Positions 36,014-43,794 of a stretch of 64,000 nt of DNA are shown in pieces. The DNA comes from Phocicoccus schoeneichii (GTDB lineage Bacteria; Bacillota; Bacilli; Staphylococcales; Salinicoccaceae): contig NZ_BMDB01000001.1 in the NCBI RefSeq assembly GCF_014635565.1, forward strand, positions 868,001-932,000, in the 5' to 3' direction. How positions within the stretch are numbered: the stretch's first letter is position 1; the number at the start of each line of letters is the position of its first letter. Below the pieces are notes generated by a model. It did not search any database and was not told where the DNA came from. It saw only the letters and a program-made list of their open reading frames with translations. The position numbers and the translations under genes are program-made.

Positions 36014-37171
36014 ATGGATACTCATAAGCCACCGATTTGGACGAAAGACTTTATTACAATATTATTTGTAAACTTTTTCCTATTCGGTGCATTCCAAATG
36101 ACATTGCCTACACTCCCATTATTTATTCAAGAAATTGGGTTAGACAATCGTTATGTCGGACTCATCGTGGGAATTTTTACGTTTAGTGCATTACTTTTAA
36201 GACCAATCGGTGGTCAGTTACTCGATTCTATCGGACGTGGTCCTGTGTTTATTACAGGATTGATTATCCTCGTCACATCTCTCTATTCACTCGCATTTAG
36301 TGTGACGCTCGCACTCCTACTTATCGTGCGTATTGTACAAGGAGTCGGTTGGGGATTAACAACAACAGCAACAGGGACCATCGCAACGGATTTAGTTCCG
36401 GTTGAGAGACGCGGTGAAGGACTTGGCTACTTCGGAGTAAGTGGTAACTTAGCACTCGCAATTGGTCCAGCATTTGGTTTATTTTTAGTCGATCATATTA
36501 GTTTTAAATCTCTATTTCTTATTTGTGGAACGATTACTTTAATTGGACTGATTCTTGCTTCTACGATTAAATACGTAAAGCCAGAGCGTGAGAAACATAC
36601 AAAAACACTGACGTTTGACGTATTTGAAAAGACTGCGATACCAGCAGCTATTTTATTGTTTTTTGTCACTTTTACTTTCGGAGGCATTGCGACTTTCTTA
36701 CCCCCATATACGTTTGAACTTGGATTTGATTCAAGTAGTGTCCAAATTTATTTTGTAATTTACGCGCTGAGTCTTTTATCTACACGACTATTCGCTGGTC
36801 AGCTGTATGACCGACGTGGGATGGTTGTTGTGTTTATCCCAGGAATTGTTCTGATTGTCATCGCAATGGTGATGTTGTCGATGATGACGACGACGATAAC
36901 ATTGTATATCGCAGCTGTGTTTTATGGATTTGGCTTTGGACTCGTGCAACCGGCGCTACAAGCCTATGCAGTGCAACGCGCAGCATTAAACCGACGTGGG
37001 ATGGCAAACGCAACATTCTTCTCAGCATTTGACGTTGGTGTCGGACTCGGAGCAATGTCATTCGGCTTTATTTCGAACTATCTTGGATATAGTTCAATTT
37101 ACGTGATTAGTGCTGTATCAGCAGTACTCTCCCTTACTGCATTCCTAATTATGAAGTATATCAAAAAATAA
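36014..37171 (+). CDS. MFS transporter
   Basis: A 385-residue major facilitator with twelve membrane segments. Loop 2-3 motif A is GGQLLDSIGRGPVF and the second-half equivalent is AGQLYDRRGM; motif C-like GYFGVSGNLALAIGPAFG suggests an exporter. Drug or metabolite efflux is the likely class, with unknown substrate. The ribosome site is AAGGAG. It is divergent from the pab operon. Confidence 0.88.
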   Translation: MDTHKPPIWTKDFITILFVNFFLFGAFQMTLPTLPLFIQEIGLDNRYVGLIVGIFTFSALLLRPIGGQLLDSIGRGPVFITGLIILVTSLYSLAFSVTLALLLIVRIVQGVGWGLTTTATGTIATDLVPVERRGEGLGYFGVSGNLALAIGPAFGLFLVDHISFKSLFLICGTITLIGLILASTIKYVKPEREKHTKTLTFDVFEKTAIPAAILLFFVTFTFGGIATFLPPYTFELGFDSSSVQIYFVIYALSLLSTRLFAGQLYDRRGMVVVFIPGIVLIVIAMVMLSMMTTTITLYIAAVFYGFGFGLVQPALQAYAVQRAALNRRGMANATFFSAFDVGVGLGAMSFGFISNYLGYSSIYVISAVSAVLSLTAFLIMKYIKK

Positions 37172-37257
37172 TTTTGCAAAAATGTTTAGAAAAAATGTTT
37201 AGATATAAATAAAGTTGGGAATTACTAAACATACAATGATTTAAGGGGGAAATACAA

Positions 37258-37509
37258 ATGGGTTGGTTATGGACAATTATTGTCGGTGGTATCCTTGGTT
37301 GGATCGCTGGCTTAATCGTAAGTAGAGATATTCCAGGTGGCGTGATTGGTAACATCATCGCTGGTATCGTTGGTTCAGCTATCGGTAACGCTTTAGGCTT
37401 GAACTTTGGACCGACAGTTGGTGGCATGAGTATTATTGGTACTATTTTAGGTGCAATTATCTTAATATTAATCGTGTCATTCATCTTTGGACGCATGCGT
37501 AAAAACTAA
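37258..37509 (+). CDS. GlsB/YeaQ/YmgE-family small membrane protein
   Basis: An 83-residue Gly-rich protein with three membrane segments (MGWLWTIIVGGILGWIAGLIV, GNIIAGIVGSAIGNALG, IIGTILGAIILILIV), the pattern of the transglycosylase-associated/GlsB family linked to general stress. It has a GGGGG ribosome site and its own terminator. The molecular function is unknown. Confidence 0.9.
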   Translation: MGWLWTIIVGGILGWIAGLIVSRDIPGGVIGNIIAGIVGSAIGNALGLNFGPTVGGMSIIGTILGAIILILIVSFIFGRMRKN

Positions 37510-37536
37510 ACGTCTTTAAATTAATTAAATAGTAAA

Positions 37537-37571
37537 GAAAAAGCGATACTCGTTGGAGTATCGCTTTTTTT
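37537..37571 (+). terminator. Terminator of the GlsB-like gene
   Basis: AAAGCGATACTC / GAGTATCGCTTT stem with a four-base loop, T7 on the right and an A run on the left; it could also stop transcription from the RsgA-like gene. Confidence 0.9.
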
Positions 37572-37593
37572 ATATAATTTGGAGATTCTTTGG

Positions 37594-37634
37594 TGCTTGC
37601 GTGACTCAAAATGCAATTCTCAGTCACACAAGCA
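37594..37634. repeat. 13-bp inverted repeat after the RsgA-like gene
   Basis: TGCTTGCGTGACT (37594-37606) and AGTCACACAAGCA (37622-37634) pair with one mismatch around a 15-base loop. There is no T run next to it. It marks the edge of the AT-rich cassette. Confidence 0.7.
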
Positions 37635-37645
37635 TTCTTGAATCT

Positions 37646-38629
37646 TCATTTCTTCATTCTTTCTTTAAGTCGTTGATGACGTTCTTGTCCTTCAATTATT
37701 CTTTTATTCTCTAAATATCTTTCATAATAAGCTTCACTTATTTCACCATCATCAATGGCTTTTTTGACTGCACAATCTGGTTCATGATCATGTGCACAAT
37801 CTCTAAATTTACACTTCACCGCTAAGTCTTGAATATTTGAAAACAAGAAAGATTCATCTATCTTTTGAACAGCACTGATTGTCTTAAATCCTGGAGTATC
37901 AATGATATACGCATTTAATTCCTTATTAAAAATCATTTTTGTGCTTGTCGTTGTATGTTTACCTTTGCCATCAACTCTAACTTCTTGGGTACTTTGCTCC
38001 TCGTCACAAAAAAGTTTGTTAAATAAAGTGGATTTCCCAACTCCCGAAGCTCCAAGTAATATAGATACCGTACCTTTATCTACCAGCGCCTTAAATTTTT
38101 CTAAACTGTTTTTATCATTTTGAGACATTAGCAAAGTATTAGTGTCTGGATAGATTTTAAGAATCTCAGCACGAATGTGTTTGGCTTTGTCTTCAAAATC
38201 CGACTTCGTAATAATGATATTTAAATCATTCGTGTCATTTTTGAACGTTAAAATATACCGCTCGAACTTACCAATTGTAAACTTTTGATCTGCAGCTATT
38301 AAGATAAAAATACGGTCCACATTTGTCGCAAGTATCTGTTCATCTTTTCTTTCATGATATGACTTCATTGCTGTACTCGATTCCTTAGAAACAATTGATT
38401 TTCTTTCTAAAACTTCAGTGATAAAAATTGCCCCATCCATCTCGACTACTCGTACAAAATCACCTACAAATATTTGGTTGCTCGACACTTGATTGACTGC
38501 TGTGACTTTACTGTAAGTCCTATTTTTGAAAAATAAATTATAAAAATATCCATACTTTGTAACAACTCTCGCAACATCATTATTATCAAAATTAAACTCT
38601 TCTACATATTTTTTGATGCCATAATCCAT
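37646..38629 (-). CDS. RsgA/YjeQ-like circularly permuted GTPase (probable paralogue)
   Basis: A 327-residue RsgA-family GTPase. An OB-fold N-terminal part (about 40-95) is followed by permuted G motifs: ITKSD (G4), GASGVGKST (G1), HTTTSTKM (G2 region) and DTPG (G3), then a zinc site with CKFRDCAHDHEPDCAV. RsgA acts in late 30S subunit maturation. The housekeeping copy in Firmicutes normally lies near the prkC/prpC genes; this longer version, in an AT-rich cassette after an ABC exporter, looks like a second copy. Linkage (43 bases) suggests co-transcription with the exporter. Its purpose there, perhaps ribosome protection, is inference. Confidence 0.82.
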   Translation of the reverse strand: MDYGIKKYVEEFNFDNNDVARVVTKYGYFYNLFFKNRTYSKVTAVNQVSSNQIFVGDFVRVVEMDGAIFITEVLERKSIVSKESSTAMKSYHERKDEQILATNVDRIFILIAADQKFTIGKFERYILTFKNDTNDLNIIITKSDFEDKAKHIRAEILKIYPDTNTLLMSQNDKNSLEKFKALVDKGTVSILLGASGVGKSTLFNKLFCDEEQSTQEVRVDGKGKHTTTSTKMIFNKELNAYIIDTPGFKTISAVQKIDESFLFSNIQDLAVKCKFRDCAHDHEPDCAVKKAIDDGEISEAYYERYLENKRIIEGQERHQRLKERMKK

Positions 38630-38672
38630 GCACTCACCATTTTCCTAAAATTTTAATAAGATAAAAACACTA

Positions 38673-40271
38673 TCATCTTAGATAGTAAACTTTATCTATT
38701 TTTTGTCTTAATCGATCTGTTAATTGGTGTGTAATAATTATTACTGTCTTGTTACTACTTAATAAATGATCCTCTATTACTAAAGCGCTTTCTCTATCTA
38801 AAGCTGAGGTTCCTTCATCAAACAAAATAATTTTTGCATCTTTCATTAATGCACGAGCATACGAAAGTTTTTGTTTTTGACCGCCAGACAATTTTTTATG
38901 AGTAACAATATACTCATCAATATTTTTTCCATTTAACCAATAGCTAAGACCAACGAAATTTAATAGTTCTGTTATTTCTTTTGGTTTATTAGTTATTGAT
39001 ATATTAATATTTTCTGATAAAGTACCGTTAATTATTGTTGCAGTTTGTTCTAGATACGCAAAATGATTAACCCAAGATTCTTTGGAAAAGTTCCTTATAT
39101 CCTTTCCATCAACAGTAATAGTTCCTTCATAATCAATAATTAGACCCATTAGTAATTTTAATATTGTAGATTTACCTGAACCTGATGGACCAACTAAAGC
39201 ATATTTTTTCCCTAATTCAAACTTGAAATTTACTTGATCTAAAATTTTTAATTGATCATATTTAACACTCACATTTGAAAATTCAATACCATCTAAAATC
39301 TCTGATAAATGAGCTTTAGAAACACTTCTTTTCTTACTTTCAAAAAACTTTTCAAATATTGGTTGTGTAGTTTTCAATTCAACATAATTTGCACTTAATC
39401 CAATCAAACTTGTGAAAATAGTCGCAGAAAAATACTGTGCAGCTGTGATTGTTCCAATAGGCGATAAATCTTTTAAAAATAAAATCGAAGCAACAAGTAT
39501 TATAATCACTTGGCTAAAGAGGCTTACAAAATTTGTAGTTCCATACATAGCGCCAGTAAGTTTCGCTAGCGAAAGCTTTTTATCTGCTAATGATTGGGAT
39601 GCATTCACAAATTTTTTAGTAATAGTCTCCTCATTATTTGTACTGTAATAAAGAGTGTAGTTGTCAAAAATATCATTAGAATGTTTCGTGAATGACTCAT
39701 TCTCATTCGAAACATCATTGATGTTTTTATCCATTTGCTTACTAAAAAATTTAGGGACTACAATCATAATAATCGCGAGCATAATTACTAAAATATTTAG
39801 AGAATAATGAAACGTGAAAAGAGCTATACTCCCAAATAGAATCGTTAAAATTTGTGTGATAATCATATGCAAAGTAGCATAGCCATAATCGTTAATCATA
39901 TTAATATCATTGGTCATCCATGAAGTATATTCACCGGTATCTTTTTTCTGGAAATCTTGATACTCCATTTGTCCTACATGATGTGCGATATCTTTGCGAA
40001 TTTCTATGTTCATCTTTTGAACAGTTTTTGTGTAGTACCAAGAATCTAAATGTATCTGAATTGACCAAATTATTAATGAAATAATCATAATCGATACCCA
40101 AAAATAGAATGATTCCATGTGTTTATTAGCTAGACTTGTCAAAACAAATGACGTAGAGAATCCCCATGCTGTTAAAGATAATGACCCAAGCATAAGAATC
40201 AAAAACATAATTAAATTTTCTTTTTTAAACTGCTTGATGTAATGGAAAATATAAGTTTTATTAAAACTCAA
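38673..40271 (-). CDS. ABC exporter (fused membrane domain and ATPase)
   Basis: A 532-residue half-size exporter: six membrane segments (to about residue 300), then an ATPase with GPSGSGKST (Walker A), LSGGQKQKLSYARAL (signature) and IILFDEGTSALD (Walker B), switch His in IIITHQ. There is no C39 peptidase domain. The start is TTG: 40271 has AGGAG 9 bases upstream, while the TTG at 40280 directly abuts that site. The sequence is clearly AT-richer than the flanks. Drug or peptide export is likely; the substrate is unknown. It follows a tiny ORF and a terminator and precedes the RsgA-like gene. Confidence 0.85.
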   Translation of the reverse strand: MSFNKTYIFHYIKQFKKENLIMFLILMLGSLSLTAWGFSTSFVLTSLANKHMESFYFWVSIMIISLIIWSIQIHLDSWYYTKTVQKMNIEIRKDIAHHVGQMEYQDFQKKDTGEYTSWMTNDINMINDYGYATLHMIITQILTILFGSIALFTFHYSLNILVIMLAIIMIVVPKFFSKQMDKNINDVSNENESFTKHSNDIFDNYTLYYSTNNEETITKKFVNASQSLADKKLSLAKLTGAMYGTTNFVSLFSQVIIILVASILFLKDLSPIGTITAAQYFSATIFTSLIGLSANYVELKTTQPIFEKFFESKKRSVSKAHLSEILDGIEFSNVSVKYDQLKILDQVNFKFELGKKYALVGPSGSGKSTILKLLMGLIIDYEGTITVDGKDIRNFSKESWVNHFAYLEQTATIINGTLSENINISITNKPKEITELLNFVGLSYWLNGKNIDEYIVTHKKLSGGQKQKLSYARALMKDAKIILFDEGTSALDRESALVIEDHLLSSNKTVIIITHQLTDRLRQKIDKVYYLR

Positions 40272-40370
40272 ATACTCCAACTCCTCTATTAATGTTTTTT
40301 TAAAATAATTAAGTAAACATCAATAGAAGAAATTTGGTTGATTGTGGATTAGCTTAAAAAATTGCAGCTC

Positions 40371-40406
40371 AAAAAAAAAAAAGAGAGGATATAAAGATAC
40401 CCTCTC
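40371..40406 (-). terminator. Strong terminator/attenuator between the tiny ORF and the ABC exporter gene
   Basis: GAGAGG-GTAT / ATAT-CCTCTC stem followed by twelve T residues on the minus strand. It separates the tiny ORF from the exporter, which has no obvious promoter of its own, so it is a plausible attenuator or partial-readthrough point. Confidence 0.88.
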
Positions 40407-40482
40407 ACATAAAAAAATATAGTTCTCTTAAAATAACGCACAAAGTCACAAGAAAATTAAATGACCTAACGTATATTCTTAT

Positions 40483-40560
40483 TTATAATATTTCGTTTTG
40501 AGGATAAAGAAGCATGAGCTTCCACATCAAACTTTTTTCTTCTATTGTTAGTTTACCCAT
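40483..40560 (-). CDS. Putative 25-residue small ORF (leader or exported peptide)
   Basis: The ATG at 40560 follows a very strong ribosome site (AAAGAGGTGAG) and a good promoter. The peptide begins MGKLTIEEKSLMWKL and ends YPQNEIL. An A6 run after codon 8 could allow slippage: with one extra A the frame would continue MGKLTIEEKKFDVEAHAS... to a stop at 40466 (31 residues). It could be a leader peptide controlling the downstream terminator or the substrate of the ABC exporter. There is no homology I recognise. The rest of the 447-base gap holds the promoter and terminators listed, and nothing else I can see. Confidence 0.5.
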   Translation of the reverse strand: MGKLTIEEKSLMWKLMLLYPQNEIL

Positions 40561-40591
40561 GGATCTCACCTCTTTCCTCTAATTAATTATT

Positions 40592-40620
40592 ATATTAAAC
40601 TATAAAAATCATATTGTAAA
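40592..40620 (-). promoter_or_regulatory. SigA-type promoter of the tiny ORF
   Basis: On the minus strand TTTACA (40615-40620), 17 bases, TAATAT (40592-40597), about 32 bases upstream of the tiny ORF start. Confidence 0.65.
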
Positions 40621-40692
40621 CGCTTATTTTAATATTTGAGTAACAAACTCTTGTGATTTCAACTAACTTTGTCACTCAAGCTCTTTCTAATC

Positions 40693-40726
40693 AAAAAGGT
40701 CCCTCGCATTCTCCGAGGGACCTTTT
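40693..40726. terminator. Terminator of the CNNM/CBS gene
   Basis: Perfect 11-bp stem AAGGTCCCTCG / CGAGGGACCTT with an A run and a T run on either side. Confidence 0.92.
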
Positions 40727-40727
40727 C

Positions 40728-42068
40728 TTAATCTTCTTCTATTTCTACGTCGTCTGTTTCTATTCTATTATAGTTTCTCAAGTACGACACCTTATTAATT
40801 GTGTGATTTTCGACGTCAAGGACAATCCACTTATCGTTTTTCGTGTTTACATAGCTATTTGCCTGGATGTTCGGGTCGATACTTTGCAGCCATCCACCAA
40901 TCGTGTCGATGTCTTCACTTTCTTCAAATTCAATTCCAAATTCTTCTTCCAGCGTATCGAGCAACACACGGCCACTGATATGATAGATGTCGTCTTCGAC
41001 CTTAACTATATCCGGTTCTTCATCTTCGTCAAATTCGTCACGGATTTCCCCAACGATTTCTTCTAAGATATCCTCCATCGTAATCATACCTGCGGTACCG
41101 CCGTACTCGTCAATGATGAGTGCGATATGAACGCGTTCGCGCTGCATTTTTACAAGCGCATCGCTGATTCTCGATACTTCAGTAATTACTGGTAACTCAT
41201 GAATAAATTCATTCGTTTCACTAATTTCTTTAGAAATATGATTCGTTAAGAATTCACGCACATTGATAAACCCAACAATCTGGTCTTTGTCTCCACTTGA
41301 GTCTGTGACCGGGTATCTCGTGTAACTGTGTTCTTTTACTACTTCAAGCACATCATCTATTGTAACGGGCTGTTGTAGTGTAATCATTTGGGTTCTCGGT
41401 ACCATAATATCCTTCGCCATTCTCTCGTCGAATGAGAAGATATTCTGCATGTATGCTAACTCTGTTTGGTTGATTTCACCACTTTGGTAACTTTGCGTCA
41501 TGATGATCTTTAATTCTTCTTCAGAGTGGGCTTGTTCTGTAGCCATTTCTTTAATACCAATCAAACGGACAAGCGCACGTGCTGTTCCATTCATTAACCA
41601 AATAAATGGTTTCATAATCAGTCCGAAGAAATATAATGGACCTGAGAATAACAGTGCCATTTTTTCTGCATATTGAATTGCGACTGTCTTTGGTGCAAGT
41701 TCACCTACAACTACGTGTAAGAACGTTACAATCACGAATGATGCTGCGATCGTAATCGGCAGTGTTAAGTGTGATGGTATGTTCATTAAATCTAGAACTG
41801 GTGTAATGACTGAAGCGAATGTAGATTCCCCAATCCAACCAAGTCCAAGAGCTGTCACTGTAATACCTAATTGACATGCTGATAAGTAGTAGTCTAAGTT
41901 TATCATCATGTTTTTAACACGTTCTGCTTTCTTATTTCCGTCGTCTATCAATGATTCAATTCTAGACATTCTCGCTTTAACAAATGCGAACTCCGATCCT
42001 ACAAAAATCATCGTCAGTGCAATTAATGCTATAAATAATACAAAATTTAATATCGTGGTCGTTTCCAA
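40728..42068 (-). CDS. CNNM/CorC-family membrane protein with CBS pair (MpfA/hemolysin-C type)
   Basis: A 446-residue protein: CNNM (DUF21) membrane domain with four segments (about 1-190), a CBS pair (about 205-330) and a CorC_HlyC domain (about 345-430). The loop MVPRTQMI and DEYGGTAGMITMEDILEEIVGEI are diagnostic. Relatives confer magnesium tolerance (MpfA) or divalent cation transport; the ion is not determined by sequence. The start is TTG with AAGGGAGAG upstream. A 170-base leader with a GC-rich hairpin precedes it. Confidence 0.9.
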   Translation of the reverse strand: METTTILNFVLFIALIALTMIFVGSEFAFVKARMSRIESLIDDGNKKAERVKNMMINLDYYLSACQLGITVTALGLGWIGESTFASVITPVLDLMNIPSHLTLPITIAASFVIVTFLHVVVGELAPKTVAIQYAEKMALLFSGPLYFFGLIMKPFIWLMNGTARALVRLIGIKEMATEQAHSEEELKIIMTQSYQSGEINQTELAYMQNIFSFDERMAKDIMVPRTQMITLQQPVTIDDVLEVVKEHSYTRYPVTDSSGDKDQIVGFINVREFLTNHISKEISETNEFIHELPVITEVSRISDALVKMQRERVHIALIIDEYGGTAGMITMEDILEEIVGEIRDEFDEDEEPDIVKVEDDIYHISGRVLLDTLEEEFGIEFEESEDIDTIGGWLQSIDPNIQANSYVNTKNDKWIVLDVENHTINKVSYLRNYNRIETDDVEIEED

Positions 42069-42074
42069 TACTCT

Positions 42075-42237
42075 CCCTTAAAAGGGATTCACCTCCAGAA
42101 TTTTGACACGCGTCCGAAAGACGCGTCTATTTTAATGCTTTTTTGATTCGTTCTTTTAAGTTTTAAATGCGCCTTCCCAACGTATGTCACCCCACGTTCA
42201 TAATTAATAATATTTTACCACAAATATTTATAAAACA
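42075..42237 (-). promoter_or_regulatory. Long structured leader of the CNNM/CBS gene
   Basis: A stretch without a gene containing the hairpin ACGCGTC-TTTC-GGACGCGT (about 42106-42127) and an AAGGG...CCCTT element next to the ribosome site, plus a G-rich block (GTGGGGTGACATACG...). A cation-sensing leader is possible; I could not match it to a named riboswitch. Confidence 0.35.
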
Positions 42238-43794
42238 TTATTGTAATGTCTGAATTAATTCATTAAAATTTTGCACTGCTTCATAAATGTGTGTACCTTG
42301 TTTCATAGCCTCTTTTTGACTCAACGTTTCAAGTATTCTTCCATTTTCAATATAGTGAATATAATCGAAGATTTCTAAGTGACTTAAGTCGTGTGTCGCA
42401 ACAATTACCGTATCTTGACTCGAAATTGTACCCCATACTTTTTTCGAGAGTTCTGATGATAATCCTGCTGTTGGTTCGTCTAGAATCCAGATGTCTTTAT
42501 CTTCTAATAACATACGGATGAGTTGCAGGCGTTTTTGTTCACCTGTTGACATGTGATGTGTGTAGTAAATATTTGTGTCGCTACGGACTGTCGTTAGCTC
42601 GTACTCATCTAAGCGTTTGTTCACTTGATCTTCACTCACTTCATTCGCACCAAACATCGTAACATTGTCGTACACAGTTGCGTTATAAAAATCTAAGAAC
42701 TGTGGCATCACGGATGCTGATTTCGTACGAAGTAGCTGGTTTAACAGAGTTGTTTTGCCTGAACCACTTGGACCAATAATTGCATGTTTTTCACCTGGTG
42801 CAACTTTAAAGTTCACACCATATAATGCATCGCGCTTTGACCCTTCATATCTAAACGAATGATTCTCTAAAACAATGTGTCCTGTCATCTGTTCTATTTG
42901 AACTCGGTTTTTCTCAATTTCAGTGAGTGAAGATTTCACATTTTTATATTCTGCTGCTGGACGAAGCACTGGGAATATGATTTCCGCAAAGTTTAAGAAT
43001 AGTAAGATAAGCATCGGTAGATATAATGCATGTGTCGTTTCAAGTAACAAAATAATTAGAACAATCGCTACAATCTGAAACACTTGAGCCACAAATATCA
43101 TGATGTTTTCTGTCTTCATCCGTTTACGTTCGATATCGTTAACTTCTTTGAATATTTCTAAAGTATCGTGTTTTTTATCTTCAATACGGTTTGAAACATA
43201 GAGATCTGTGTATCCATGAATGAGATGATACATTTCCATGTATACCTGACCGAGTTTTGTATTGTTTTCGACATCTAACACTTTAAATTTATTTTGAAAC
43301 AGTAACGGAATAACGATAAGCGTTACAAGTGAAAAGACAAGCACGATACCGACTAACGTCACATTTACTAAAAACGCAAGTAACGTCAGAATAACGGCAA
43401 TAAAAGCTGTCGTCATAAACGGATAAATAATGCGAATATAATAGTCTTCAATTCGTTCAAAGTGCGTGTTCAAGCGTGATACGAACCACTCATGGTTCGG
43501 TGTTTCAGCACTATGAATACTATCTTTAAAATAATTACTACGCAGACGGTTGATGAGTTCAAACGTCGCTTCATGAGAAAATAGTCGTTCAAAGTATCTG
43601 AAGACACCTTTTACCATTCCAAATAATTTAATGACAACGATAATTAGGATAATGATAAATAACGGTGGCTCAAAGTAACTGAGACTAATCATGTATCCAC
43701 TTAAGCCGAAGATTGAAATTCCGACAAGTCCACCAATAATCCCAAGAACAATGCTCAGAAGTACGCGTGAGCGTTCATTTTTAAAGAAAGTCAT
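42238..43794 (-). CDS. cydC: Thiol-exporter ABC subunit CydC
   Basis: A 518-residue half-transporter with six membrane segments (to about 300) and an ATPase carrying GPSGSGKTT and WILDEPTAG. The signature reads MSTGEQKR in place of LSGGEQ, so the site formed with CydD is asymmetric. CydDC exports cysteine/glutathione-type thiols or haem-linked reductant and is needed to assemble cytochrome bd. It starts on the last base of the cydD stop codon. cydAB is not in this window. Confidence 0.88.
   Translation of the reverse strand: MTFFKNERSRVLLSIVLGIIGGLVGISIFGLSGYMISLSYFEPPLFIIILIIVVIKLFGMVKGVFRYFERLFSHEATFELINRLRSNYFKDSIHSAETPNHEWFVSRLNTHFERIEDYYIRIIYPFMTTAFIAVILTLLAFLVNVTLVGIVLVFSLVTLIVIPLLFQNKFKVLDVENNTKLGQVYMEMYHLIHGYTDLYVSNRIEDKKHDTLEIFKEVNDIERKRMKTENIMIFVAQVFQIVAIVLIILLLETTHALYLPMLILLFLNFAEIIFPVLRPAAEYKNVKSSLTEIEKNRVQIEQMTGHIVLENHSFRYEGSKRDALYGVNFKVAPGEKHAIIGPSGSGKTTLLNQLLRTKSASVMPQFLDFYNATVYDNVTMFGANEVSEDQVNKRLDEYELTTVRSDTNIYYTHHMSTGEQKRLQLIRMLLEDKDIWILDEPTAGLSSELSKKVWGTISSQDTVIVATHDLSHLEIFDYIHYIENGRILETLSQKEAMKQGTHIYEAVQNFNELIQTLQ

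Noticed and set aside
42075-42237. M-box or yybP-ykoY riboswitch before the CNNM gene
   Set aside because: I could not find the conserved core elements of either class; kept only as an unassigned leader.
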